From Lingula anatina (Eukaryota; Brachiopoda; Lingulata; Lingulida; Lingulidae): 64,000 bases of DNA. The notes beneath the pieces are model-generated. The model worked only from the letters and a program-made list of their open reading frames with translations, searched no databases and had not been told where the DNA came from. Where the stretch lies: NCBI RefSeq assembly GCF_001039355.2, contig NW_019776079.1, forward strand, positions 824,023 through 888,022. Reading direction: 5' to 3'. The position numbers and the translations under genes were made by a program. This document shows positions 35,303 through 58,809 of this stretch, piece by piece; position 1 is the stretch's first letter; every line of letters begins with the position of its first letter.

Positions 35303-38300
35303 AATTATATGGAAGATAAAAGAAAAAGAAAAAATCTGACAGTTTTCTAAATGAGTTGAGCATATTTCATAGACTTCTTTAATTTACAGGCAGTCAAAAT
35401 GACCAGTGTAAAGACTCAGCTACCTTATGAATACTTCTCCCTTCCCTTTTGTGCACCTAGTGAGGGAGTTGAATACAAAGCAGAAAACCTAGGTAAAAGC
35501 ATGCTTTAATTATAAGATTAAAACTGCTGGTACTGTGCTTATGCCAACCACACATTTGCTAAGAAATGTTTTATATTTAGATGATAATATATGGCATACA
35601 GGCACATTACTAATGGAACACATCTTTTAAAAAGATTGATGGAAAATGTACCGTTGGATCATGAAAGAAAGTAGTAAAAATTGTTGTAGTGGAAAATTGT
35701 GAAATTGTAATTTCTCGTTTTAGGAGAGGTATTAAGAGGGGACAGGATTGTAAACACAGCTTATAAGGTTTGTCTTAATATATTTGTATATATTTTAACT
35801 TTTAGGAGAGATCTTTAGAGGTGACAGAATTACAAACACAGCATTCAAGGTTTGTCACCTTTGCTGCTGGGCTGTTTAGCATAGTTACAACTCTTCATTT
35901 CACTCTCCTTATTTCCTTTATATTTGATCATTCAGGTGTTCATTGAATGAGAATAAATGTTTCTGTCCAAGGTTCAAGGTTAGGTATCCTTTTTGGAGTA
36001 ATGCATAAATGTAGAAGCGAACATCTAGAGCTTTGGTTGGGCAAATGGGATAGGGATTTTGTACTAATGAAATTGATTTACAACATCGGTTTATCTGATT
36101 GCAGCAGAGAGAAGCTTTATCTAATAATATTAAACTTTATGTCATTTACTTATGCAACTTGTGGGTATCTGTTCTTTTCAACTAGAGGCAGTTACTTAGA
36201 ATATCAAGCATATAAATTTGACATGCATTACGATTGTTATCAAGTTGATGTTAATACATTTAAATGCTCAAAATATTTTTGATGACAGTTTACTTTTCAG
36301 TGTTGCTCATGGTTGTCAATTTTTCTACCTTAGAATCATAGTGAAATATGTTGTGATTTCAGGTGAAAATGAATGATAATAAAGCCTGTACCTCTTTGTG
36401 CACTGCAGTGGAGTTTGATGAGAAACAGACAAAGGCAATATTCAAAAGGATTGAGGAGTCTTACTACGTTCATTTGTATGTTTATGTGTATAACTAGGCC
36501 TTACTCTTCATGTTGCCCATGTTGTGTAATAACATTGAATTGTGAAATACAAAAGCAACATTTAAATTTCTTTTATTTGAACTTCAAGTGATATGTGCAT
36601 GTTACTGTAAATTCATGAAAGTATAATGCTAAAAGATTGTTTTACAAATAAGGCTGTGTACTCAAGTCATGTAGCTTACTGTCATTACTGTTGTTAAACT
36701 GATCACTTAAGTTTGTTCCAATTCATGTGTATGTTTCTGAAATTATTTAATTAAAAATGATTTATATGTAAGGATTGTGGACAATTTACCATGTGCTACA
36801 AAGTTTGAGACACTGGACACAAAGGAAGTCCAGTATGAACATGGATACAAATTGGGCTTTCAGGTGGATAAAAAGGTGAGACTTCATATTTCAAAGTAAT
36901 TCTTCATTATTCTTTATTTGAATGTTAAATGTTGTAAAAATAAATTTTCTGCTGAGTTGCAAATTATCCCATCACTTGTTGAAGTAGTGTCTTAGTAAGT
37001 ATCCTTTAATTTGAATTTCAGACCTATATCAACAACCATTTGAAGCTGATCTTGAGTTATCATTTGGACACCACCATACCTGAACAGTGAGTACAGTCCA
37101 TATTTTTGCTTTCTCATTGAAATTTTGGGATATTTCTTAGTCACTTTAAAACAAAAATTCTTCTTTTAGATGCTGGTCATAGTGCTTCTGAATTGTGATA
37201 TTTGCTTTGGGTACAGATAAATAAGCTTTCTTTTGGTTTCAGACCAACATACAGAGTTGTTGGTTTTGAGGTTGAAACAAGAAGTATAGGTGCTGGGGAA
37301 GTAGCAATTAGTGATGGGAAATGCACAGACTTTGATCCAGTAAAGAAACAGTATAAGTTCCAGGAAATTCCACCTTCAGGTAAGCACTATAAGGCTGTCA
37401 CAGAAGATGGTTTGACTGTGTACAATCTGAAGAAAAGATAAACTGAACGCCAGATTTCGTGTATATGACTGCCTTGCAAGATTTGTCATGTCCTCAGCAT
37501 ATTATTGACTTCACAGATGTAGTTCATTTAATGCATTTAATTATATCTGTATGTACAGGTAAAGTTAAAGTACAGTTCACCTATGAAGTTGTCTGGAAGC
37601 CCAGTGAGGTGAAGTGGGCCTCCCGATGGGACACATACCTCACCATGAGTGATGTCCAGATTCACTGGTTCTCCATTATCAACTCTGTGGTGGTTGTCCT
37701 CTTCTTAGCAGGCAAGTTGCATACCTTTCAGTGAAAATTTAGTTGAATATTATATATACTAGACTGTGTATTTTATTAAATTAGATTTAGGCGAACACAA
37801 TGTGATTTTTATTTAAAATTTACTTATTTGCTGTCATAAGCACTATCTGTGTCTTATATAAGAGTAAGGGTTGTCCCTGATGCTATTCTGTTGAGTAAAT
37901 AAATGTTTTACTTGGTTTTAGGAGTATTTATGTAAGAAAAGGATTGAATCTATAACAAATATACCATTATCTAGAATATTGACCTGTTTGTGTACTTTGA
38001 AGGTATCTTGACAATGATCATCATTAGAACACTGAGAAGAGACATAGCCAGGTACAACAAGGATGAAGAATTTGTAAGTCATAGTTTTTTTTTCTTTTTC
38101 TTTATTTGGGGGAGGGGGGATCTATAATATAAATGTTAATGATGCCTGGGTGATTCTTTTATTATTATTTCATATTTTCAAGATTTTATGTGCAAAAAAC
38201 CTGTAGTATATCTTCTACATACATATAATGTGACATTTTGTATAATTGACTTAGAAGACGTAGCTCATAGAATATTTAACAGTAGTTCTAGTGAAAATGA

Positions 38301-41300
38301 GCAATGAGTGGTAGATATATGAATATAGAAGACAGGATGCAGACATTTATTATTTAGGTTATGTGGGAACATATATGAAAAACACAACTCTGTATATGAA
38401 GACAAATCCAAAATGAGAATCTATTTTATACTGTCTCTGGTTGTGCTTGCTCAGAATTGAAATAATTCATTTTCTAAAGCATAATTTGTGAATGTGCTAA
38501 TAAGCGTACAATAACATAGGTGGGTAGTTGAATCTAAATGACACCTTAAAGAGGGTCAACCCCTGGATGACCAAAATACCAAGCACTGCTGCTTCTGATT
38601 CATAAAGTAATCTTTAGATTACATTAATAAAAGATGGAGGATTAGAATTCAGATAATTTTAACTCTTCAAACCATTCTTTTTACAATGCCATATAAATTC
38701 AACAATAAATCCAGTATCCTTACTGGGAAAGTAGATATTCAGCAGAATTGAACTTTGATAAATTTTAAACTGCAGAAGGACAATTTTCATAAGAAAAAAT
38801 TGAAATATCTGAGAAAGTGACAATGGTGACTTTGTTTTACATTGATACCAGGAGGATACCCTAGAGGAGTCTGGTTGGAAGTTGGTCCATGGAGATGTGT
38901 TTAGGCCTCCCAGACATAACAAGCTGTTTGCTGCCCTGGTGGGGTCTGGGGTACAGATCTTCTGCATGTCATTTGTCACAGTAGGTGGGTGCTGGACTTG
39001 AATTATAATAATTTTCTGCTGTCTTTCAGTAAATAAGCAAAATGTTAACATATGTTTAGGCAGGTTCTTAGTTCTGTCAGTATACTTCATGATTGAGACC
39101 TGGATTTCTTCAACTGTTTTATGTTTTCAGTGTTTGCAATGATGGGGATGTTGTCTCCAGCTTCAAGAGGTGCACTCATGACAGCCGCCATCTTCCTCTT
39201 TATGTTCATGGGGTAGGTTGTTGTATAGTTCCATGATAAAGATCATATTATATCTTGTAATGTTTAAGATATTTAATCTCTGATGTAATTGTTTTGTATC
39301 TCCACTATTTTTCAAAATCTGTTCATTTGGATGGGATATGAAAAAAAGTTTACTGAGGGGAAAAGACGTAACAAAGGGTTAAACATTGTGGGTTGGCCCC
39401 TATGTTTTTAGAAATTTTTCACTGAGCAGAAAAATTTATCATTGTTCCCTAGATCTCTATAGATTTCACCTCTTATGAACCAGATGTGAAGACCATTATA
39501 TATTTTTCTTTAAGGGTTATTGGAGGTTTCTTCTCTGGCAGACTGTATAAGACCATGAAAGGTCTGCAGTGGAAGAGCACTGCCATGCAGGTAATAAGGG
39601 AAAACACTAAAAAATTAAAACTGAAATGCTACATAATTGGTTCTTATTTAGATGGGATAAAATTTGATTTTTTTTTTTCAAATGCATTTGCAAAACTAAG
39701 GAAATATTTGATATATTTCATTTTTGTTTTCAGACTGCATTATTATACCCATCCATTGTGTACTGCATTTGTCTTCTTCTCAACTTTTTCATTTGGGGAA
39801 AGAGGTCCTCAGGAGCTGTAAGTGCTGGCTAGTTCAAATAAATTAAGGAAGCTAAAGGAAAAGTAATATTTATTGTTCTGTTTTGATATGAAGAAAGCTA
39901 CTTAAAGGTAACAGTGCTTTTTTATGTATTTGCTAAACTGTATATCCTATGCATGTGTCCTTCAAATTTTAGAAGTAATATTGTTTAAAAACATTTTCCA
40001 CTCCAGGTGCCTTTTAGCACCATGATTGCTCTGCTGGCCATGTGGTTTGGTATATCTCTGCCACTCATATTCCTTGGATATTACTTTGGCTACAGAAAAC
40101 AGGTAATGAAACATATAGGGCTTTCTATTCACACATCACACTTTCTTGAAAATAAAATGTGTTTACTACTGTTTAGAAGATCCTTCATACATATATTGAT
40201 ATTAACAGAAGAAACAATTATTTTTTTCTTTATTTCATAGCCATATGAACACCCTGTGCGTACCAATCAAATTCCTAGGCAAGTTCCTGAACAAATGTGG
40301 TACATGCATCCATTGCTCAGGTTAGTTGCTATCTGCAATACATTGTTAAAAATATAGGTTGGCAAAACTGAAGTTAGAACATCAAAGTATCAGTGATAAA
40401 TTCATCTTTTCTTGAGTCTTTTGAAAAAAATGTTTCTTATTGTATGATGCTTAAATAGTTATTTATATTTTGGAGAAAGGGATAGGGGTTTGTTATCTGT
40501 AGGCTGAAGCAGGATGAGTATGTTTTGTTGTCATGGTTACATCACATTGTTCACTTATCACGCCTCTCTCTGTTTCAGCACACTGATGGCTGGTCTGCTA
40601 CCATTTGGTGCAATGTTCATAGAGTTGTTCTTTATTTTCACTGTAAGTGACACCTCAAGAATATGAACCAAAATGATTTCTTTTAGCATAAAATAAGATT
40701 TTCGTATGGATGATTAATTTATATTAGCACTTATGATACATTAAGAGCATTATTCCAGTAACATTTGTAGCATTTTCACATTTATTTAGAAAAATGGTAT
40801 ACAGGAAAATTAAATGTGAAATAAATCAAATATTTCTCATGACATGATATCGTATATTAGATCTCTAGCATTGAAATAGATCATGTGGATTCCTCTTATT
40901 CTCTCCCTCCTTCTCGTCCATTCACCATTGTTGCCTGTGTGACAAATAAAAATGAAGAATGGTAACATTTGCTTCTCTCTGACTCTCTAGCTTTGACGCA
41001 GAATATTCTTAGCTAAAGCAGTTAATAGCCATTAATTCTTTATTTTCAGGCAATCTGGGAAAACCAGTTTTATTATTTATTTGGATTTCTTTTCCTGGTT
41101 TTCATTATCCTCATCATCTCTACATCACAAATTGCCATTGTGATGACCTATTTCCAGCTGTGTGCAGAGGTTAGTGCAATTTGATGCCTCTTTGAAATTA
41201 AATTGCCCCAAATTTGTTTTATTGCACTTAGGGAGGTTCTCTCATATTAGCTTGAGTACTTTTACAACAGCGACTAATGGTCAAAATATATCATGCAATA

Positions 41301-43115
41301 AAATTCATCCTTTAATGAAAGCTTTGTTGTTATTTAGCGAAGAATTACAAATATGTTAACAAAGCTTAGCATTTAGCAAAGAATGCTCAGTGATGCTTGG
41401 ACTTTTACAATGTTACATACCCACTTACAACTTTTACAATGTTACATACCCACTTACAACTTGTTAACAAACTTGTTGACATTTTTGGGACGCTTCCTCT
41501 TGAAAATGAACTGGATTATCCCCCCCCCCCCAACCCTCCCAAATATTTTTCATATACTTTTCTTATATGGTGAGAAGATTTTGTTGTATGATTTTTATGG
41601 AAATCACTAGGGCAGAAATGGTGTTTCTGAAATATGAGAGAGCCTCCTTAATATCCACCTCATTAGATGTAATGTTGCTGTAATTATTTTAAAACTATAA
41701 ATCATGTTTATTAATGAAAGGCAAAATAACAGGACCTGAATTGTTAAGAAGTTGTATTTTTATATTCATACGAAAAATGTCTGTATGTTGATTGAAAGAT
41801 GAATTAATGTTTAAACACAGAGTGTTGCAACAGCATTCTGTAATATAGTAGCTTTTCAAGCTTCATCTTAAAGTAGCAGCTACTACTAAATTGACTTAAC
41901 TCCGCTAACTGCAGGATAAAACCTGTAGCCAAATTGCTGGATACTTTTAACAGTAAAAAATTGAACCAATAGTATTGAAAATTTGGCAAATATATTTCAC
42001 ATTTCACTTAGTGAAAATAGAACATTTTAGTATTTGGCAGAAATTTACTTATCTGAGCCCATTAAAACTAAGTATTTGTTGTTGGGAAAAAGACAATTCT
42101 TTTGTTAAGTTTGGGGGTAAAACTGTCAGAACATAGCTGGGTGTCTATGTTTAAATTTAATGAAGCATTTTAAGCAAATATTGTAGATGTCAGGTTGAGC
42201 TATTTTAGTGTAGTGGGCCTGTTATGTATGCCACACCCCTCTATAGGACATAGATATCCAGGTAACATAAAGAAGAATTGTAAGCTTAGATGAAATTGTG
42301 CTGAGGTCTAGGGGTTGCTAACAAAATAATATCCACCAGTTGACAAGAGTGTTTTTTGTTTTGTGCTTCCAGGACTACCACTGGTGGTGGCGGTCATTTT
42401 TGGTATCCGGAGGATCTGCTCTCTATGTATTAGGTTACTCTATATTCTACTTCGTCACTAAGGTAAGTCATATTTTTGGATATTCTGTATTCTGTCTTTT
42501 CATCAACAAAAGGTAAGTCACAGTTTTGGACGTTTTACATTTCACTATGTCACTAAGTTTGTTTTTGGATGCTTTATATTCTACTTTGTCACTAAGTAAA
42601 GTCATACATCAGGATACTCTATGCACTACATTGTTACCAAGGTAAGTCCTGTATTAGATAATCTATATGCTGTTATTGAGGCAGGCCCAATACAAGCATA
42701 TGTTGTATACCACTTTGCCTAAAAGGTTAGTTCTATATCAGGTTGCTACATATATTATCAATACATTGTTGATATAATACATGCCTTCACAGTGTAGTTA
42801 GTGGAATGCTGTTGTCCATTTCCATCTTACAATTAATATAATATAATATAATAATAATAAGCACAGTTGGGTACAAAGTCTCATTAAGCATCATTATTAT
42901 AATGCCGACTTGATACATTTTATGCTTTTGCTCTGCATATAATTATGATATGAATATTATTTCAGCTTGAAATCACTGCATTCATTCCCACTCTGCTGTA
43001 CTTTGGTTATACCATCATCATGGTATTCACATTCTGGTTGCTGACGGGCACAGTTGGCTTCTATGCCACTTACTTTTTTGTGAGGAAAATTTACGGAGCC
43101 ATTAAGATAGATTAA
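34262..43115 (+). CDS. TM9SF4: Transmembrane 9 superfamily member 4 (TM9SF4) orthologue
   Basis: Twenty exons in phase give 632 residues: 34262-34273, 35099-35221, 35390-35492, 35724-35767 (or alternative 35806-35849), 36363-36475, 36773-36875, 37022-37086, 37243-37379, 37559-37711, 38003-38073, 38852-38984, 39131-39212, 39515-39590, 39734-39817, 40007-40102, 40241-40320, 40579-40642, 41050-41169, 42373-42462 and 42966-43115. It starts [20 protein letters not shown] (signal peptide), then [12 protein letters not shown] lumenal domain follows, with [11 protein letters not shown] and EHGYKLGF. Then come [20 protein letters not shown] and nine helices, with [33 protein letters not shown] and [16 protein letters not shown]. 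The last residues IKID carry the K-x-D Golgi-retention signal of this family. Homologues act in Golgi/endosomal sorting, cell adhesion and pH control. Exon 9 uses a GC donor. Exon 4 exists in two versions. Confidence 0.95.
34780..34984. mobile_element. MITE, second copy of the 20494-20715 family
   Basis: It shares GGACGATGTCTTTTCT, CCCATAGTACAG, GAGAGTAAAAAAAA, TGACAACTGGCCA and GAGCGATGCC-type blocks with the 20.5-kb element in the same order. It ends CCATCCATTGTAAAGGG. It lies in TM9SF4 intron 1. Confidence 0.75.
35265..35299. repeat. (GA)n microsatellite
   Basis: Simple GA repeat in TM9SF4 intron 2. Confidence 0.9.
35724..35849 (+). other. TM9SF4: Pair of alternative 44-nt exons (4a 35724-35767, 4b 35806-35849)
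   Basis: 4a encodes [15 protein letters not shown] and 4b [15 protein letters not shown] (first Gly split with exon 3). Both have a TTTTAG acceptor, the same entry phase and an AAG/GTTTGTC donor. Only 38 bp separate them. Because 44 is not a multiple of three, including both or neither shifts the frame, so they should be used one at a time. Confidence 0.85.
41401..41462. repeat. 30-bp tandem duplication
   Basis: A unit beginning TTTTACAATGTTACATACCC and ending ACTTACAAC occurs twice in direct succession in TM9SF4 intron 18. Confidence 0.8.
42463..42760 (+). repeat. Degenerate tandem copies of TM9SF4 exon-19 end with extra donors
   Basis: The exon end TCTATATTCTACTTCGTCAC-TAAG/GTAAGTCAT recurs about five times, in diverged units of 39-50 bp, after the true donor at 42463. 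Copies of GTAAGT are at 42513 and 42642 and GTTAGT near the end. Clear copies include TTATATTCTACTTTGTCACT and CACTATGTCACTAAG. Confidence 0.75.
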
Positions 43116-44245
43116 TATCAGCAAAACAGAAGGAAAATCTAGCAACTTATGAATAACAGTAGAATCTGTCAAGAATTTTGTTGGATGCCTAAGACTGCAA
43201 ATTACCTTCTTGGCTGGGAGACTGTAAGCATGAACATGGATGGTGTATATTTTGTATTATATGAATATTTAATAATGATATTTCATATCATTTAAGATTT
43301 CTCTTAGAATATACTGCAGATTGTGAAATTTGACAAGTAAATGTATATTTGCTTACTCAGTGGGATTGCTTGGACTTTTATGGAACAAAGATGTCTTGGT
43401 TTAAATTTGGACTACTAGGTGAATTATTTTAGTTTATATAAAAGGTCAAAACATACTTAAATGTTTAGTTGTAAATGTAGTGGACATTTCGATATTTTTT
43501 CTGAATGCAGCATTGCCTCTGTATAGATGACAGTATTGACATTGTTGGAAGATCTGTTTTCTGTGCTGTTTAACCTTAGCTGTACATAAAAAGCGCTGCA
43601 GGGTGTTGTAAAATCATGTGATATTTTGTTACCAAAGCTTGGTCTTAGTATGAAGTACCCTTAAAAGAAAGGCACCTCTAACAATTCAGTTGTTTTTTGT
43701 TTACTTCTTCATTCACTTTGGATGTATTTTTTATTTGGAATATTTTATTAAAATTTGGCTATTAGTATGGAATAAGACGTAGGTGTCAATACAAGGGGCT
43801 TTTTCAGGTTACAAGTGGTGTTTTGGATGGTTGGACATTATATTCAAGTTCAGCACATGGTGAGAATAAAATGGGATGCTTTTATTATTATGAATGGTTT
43901 CCTTTGTGGTATCACCTTGTTATACACATACAGTGAATGTTTGCTCTCTAGAATTCCAATGCATAATGCCAAGAACTTTGCTGTCCATAAATTAATTTCT
44001 AATTTACAAAGTTGCCATCATACAGTGAAAAACAGCACATTTTAAACACACTTCCATAGCTATTATTACGTATCCTGCATTTCTTCATGATAAAAAATTT
44101 ACTGTATTCTTCCAGTATACAGTTAACTCCAGTGGCATGTGATATCTCGATAAATTAAATTTCATATGGTCTCTGTAGTATAATGTTGAGTGTCCACAAT
44201 CCCTTCCACAGTAAGGTGCCTTAACATCTTGAAGTCAATACTGCC
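43116..44245. other. Tail-to-tail 3' regions of TM9SF4 and ELP3
   Basis: The TM9SF4 3'UTR probably runs to the AATAAA at 43865-43870 (+). A minus-strand AATAAA (43730-43735) could serve ELP3, in which case the two 3'UTRs overlap. No other gene is seen. Confidence 0.45.
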
Positions 44246-50545
<6,300 letters not shown>

Positions 50546-52546
50546 GCTGATATTTGTTGCTAATATAGCGAAGTTAATTAATGCCACATGTTCATTTCAG
50601 GTAGTATCTAGATCTACGAAGACATCATAAACACATGAAATTTTCCAAGTGATCATGAACTCAATTCATGCTTTTGCGCACCACGTAGCGCAGCATTTAT
50701 CAAACTTCCGGTCAGCGTGCGCGGAACACGGCATTAGAAAAATGATGTGTTTTCACAGTTATTCATGGAAAAATTAGTTTTAACACCTTTTCTTTTTTCG
50801 CCAAGCTGCATCGTGTTTTAAATTGTTTGTGTACACCTAATTGTCGCAATAACTGGAAAACTGTTGCCGTTTTGCTTCATGCACACTCACAGGTCTGAAA
50901 AAATAGAATCACCCTGTTTACTGTTTCAGGAATTAATGGTGGGCTTAGAAACCAAAAACGATTTAATTATCCCAAGCATTGTATTTTTTGTAAATCTTTT
51001 GTTTTGCTCTTGCTTACAGGTATGTACAAACAAAAATGAAATCTAGGAATTTTGTTTCTGAGTCACAGTAAAAATGTTGGTCAATACAAAAGCTGGCGGG
51101 CATGAATGGCCTTTTTCCTTACATTAAAAAAATCTGGATAATTTTGGTTTTATTAATTTATACCAGGACACCTACTGCAAATAAACCCATTGTAAATCGA
51201 AATCCCAGTATATCTAGATGAGGGGATTGTTTAGAAGTCAGATGACGATAAACTATTATTTAATTTTGATATATTTCATGATTATTTTCTTTGTGAATAC
51301 AGTATGTTCATGAGAAACGTATGCAGACATATTGTAAACATGACTGCATCCATGGGCCCAACTATGTCAGCAGACTTGGCTGATACACGTTTAGTATGTA
51401 AGCCATCATTCTTTCAAACCTAGATGAACAATCTTAATAACAAAACATATAGAGCCCAGTTCCTCTTGAATTATGAGGAATAGGGGGCCTTTGGTTCTAT
51501 TTTTTTCTAACTGGCCCCTATTTCCCCACAGTTTACAAGGGCCTGCTGTGCACTGTGTGAAGTAAGCATAGCAGTTTGTTTCCATATAAAGCTGCAGTGT
51601 GAAAAATAAAACGTCTTTAAAGATGTCTTGAAGGATTTTTTATTGTAAAACAAAGGAGAAAGTCATGCTGAATAATGGTTGATAATAAAAAAAACCCTGA
51701 CTATATCAAGATCCTAAACTAGTTTCTAGTGTCTGAGCCCAATATGAAGAACTGGCTGACAACAACTAAAAGACACTAATAGTAATGTGTGGATAATATT
51801 CAAGCGTTGGTGTGACCACCATGTATATTCTTCCATTTAAAATGCATATAATTTCTATCCAATAACCTTTTCTCATTAACTGGGTAGAATGCATATATCA
51901 CATATTACAGTTTACAAAGTATAAACTTCAGTGTCTTGTGTCTAAGACTCACAAATAAATTGCACATTCCTGTTTAGTAAAAGTATGTGAAAAAATACTT
52001 AAGCAGTTGGTAAATTTTCATTGTACCTATTCTAACTTGTACATGAAAGGTCTAAAGGTAGATGTCTCATATGTGTATGTATGTATGTATGTATGTATAT
52101 ATATATATTATAGTCAATGTTGGAGATGACCTGAATGAACAAAATTGCACTCATTTTGAAAATTAGAGACTTTTTTTCTGATAATGTTAAGATCTTTTGA
52201 TGGAGGATGGCATGGTTCTGCTGTATGGGAAGCATGAAAATGTAATTCTTAAAAATATATTGTTTGGTAGTTTTTAAGAACTCTTTTTTCCTTTTTGTAA
52301 ATGAAAAAAGCAAATGCTCTATCTTGCTGACACTCAGTTTGTAAACTGAAAAATAGGCTTTTACAAAAAAAGGAAGACCAATTCAAATATATATTTTTGC
52401 ATTGATGAACAATGAAGACCATCAGAACAGTCCTAATTTTTCAATCACAGAACAATAAATTATGTTTCTTTTGCTTGATCTCTACAAATGAATTATGAAA
52501 GCCTACAATAATCCAAAGTTCCAATTAAATTACATCTGATTACTAC
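50546..52546. other. Intergenic between ELP3 and FBXO30-like copy A
   Basis: No gene recognised. It corresponds to 58370-60433 in the second copy with many small differences. A GTAT/TA simple repeat is at about 52076-52109. Confidence 0.6.
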
Positions 52547-53791
52547 TCAAAAATCAGAATACGGTTTATGTTTTATAGTGTTTTCTTGTTCCTCTGCTTG
52601 TTGAAGCTCAACAATTTCACCCCCAGCCACATGCAGGTTTGGATTGTTTATGCTCTCCTTTAACCTGTCCTCCAATATTGAATTAGCAGGCATGCTTGGT
52701 AGCAGTATGGGCTGAGTCTTGACACATTTCACATAGTAAGGACACTTGCTGATGTGGTTGGCCATGTGTGGGTTGCTTTTGAAACCCCAGTGGGTCACTG
52801 GACTGAATGCTGTGCTAAAGCACCATTTCTGTAATAGAAAAAATTGCAGAACGTGAACACAACAGTCGCAACAAAATAATAATCAATTGAATTTGCATGT
52901 TATTGTCAAAGTGAACTATAACAATATAAAATCATGTAAAAAAAGTAACAACTTATATTCACATTTTAATATCAAGGTGAACAATAATGCTGAACATATT
53001 ATATTTGAACTGAGCTATGGTAAAATGACAGCAACCAACAAATAAAATGTAAAATTTGACCATTTGGACAATCAACATTAGCTGCATACAGTGAATTAAA
53101 AGAATCACTCTCTAAGAAGACACTGGAATAATGTGTACATTTTTTGGAAACTGAGCATTAAAAATAATTTCATTTGTCACATTTCTAAAAAAAGAAATGA
53201 CTGTAAAAATAAAAATTAATAAAATATTTACAGAAATGTATAAAACAAAAATTAAGCTTGGTTAAGCCTCATATGGCACCCTTCACAAACCTTGTAAGCC
53301 ACCCGCCAAGTCGCCTTGCCATCTACCCTCTTTTTCTCCCATTGCTGGATGACAATACCACGTTCTTCCACCAAGTTACAGCATACCTCACGAAGGGTAC
53401 AGCAAGTTAGCGCCAAATTACACAGGCTAAAAGAGTCCAGACATCTTCCAATGTCCAACAGTATCTCGAATGGAAGACTAGTCAGCATGTCTCTGGGTGG
53501 ACCTGTATTAGTGGAGCATGCTTCTTGACTTGTAGACTGATTGCTTATCGTAACTGCAGAGTTATAATCCCAGGATGTCATAACTTCTGGTGTGGACTCC
53601 CGTACCCCTTGCTGAAGTCCATTATCCTCTTCCTGTTTACCCACATCTACCTCCATGTTCTCAAAGCCATCAACATTTTCATTGAATTTTTGATAGGTCT
53701 CTATTGGGATTTCAGGTTTTAGTCCAAAACTTTCTACAGTGCTGTTGTGTATAACAGTCATTCCTTCATGTTGTGGATGAAACCTTCTCAC
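52547..53791 (-). CDS. FBXO30/FBXO40-like F-box gene, partial copy A (3' part)
   Basis: Two exon segments, 53791-53291 (truncated by the N at 53793) and 52828-52547, join in phase. They encode the F-box (LTSLPFEILLDIGRCLDSF), WRVAYK and the C-terminal part KWCFSTAFSPVTHWGFKSNP ending KHKPYSDF. They match the 3' part of the full copy at 60434-63030 with only a few substitutions. The frame is open to the gap, so it looks like an allelic fragment and not a decayed pseudogene. Confidence 0.85.
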
Positions 53792-53792
53792 T

Positions 53793-53793
53793 N
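53793..53793. other. Assembly join (single N)
   Basis: Left of the N is the middle of the FBXO30-like large exon. Right of it is sequence equal to ELP3 intron 12 (matches from about 46261). The join therefore connects two points that are 7.5 kb apart in gene order. Confidence 0.9.
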
Positions 53794-53959
53794 ATTAACA
53801 AGAGTGATAATGAAAAAGAACTTGAAGTGTTGACAGCATTTCCCTTTTCAAAAACAGGCACCCCAAAATATCAGCCAAAGCTGCTAATAGCCACGGCAGT
53901 CAATCTACCGAGTATATATATGATGCTAGTATGATTATCACAGAATTTAACCATTTCTA

Positions 53960-58369
<4,410 letters not shown>

Positions 58370-58766
58370 GCTGATATTTGTTGCTAATATAATTAATTAA
58401 TTAATGCCACATGTTCATGTCAGGTATCTACGAAGACATCATAAACACATGAAATTTTCCAAGTGATCATGAACTCAATTCATGCTTTTGCGCACCACGT
58501 AGCGCAGCATTTATCAAACTTCCGGTCAGCGTGCGCGGAACACGGCATTAGAAAAATGATGTTTTCACAGTTATTCATGGAAAAATTAGTTTTAACACCT
58601 TTTCTTTTTTTGCCAAGCTGCATCGTGTTTAAAATTGTTTGTGTACAACTAATTGTCGCAATAACTGGAAAACTGTTGCCGTTTTGCCTCATGCACACTC
58701 ACAGGTCTGAAAAAAAAATAGAATCATCCGAATGCACTCGGAACTACTCGGATGTCTCCGCACTCG

Positions 58767-58809
<43 letters not shown>

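Noticed and set aside
35947-36282. 111-codon open frame in TM9SF4 intron 4
   Set aside because: It lies wholly in an intron and shows no family motif.
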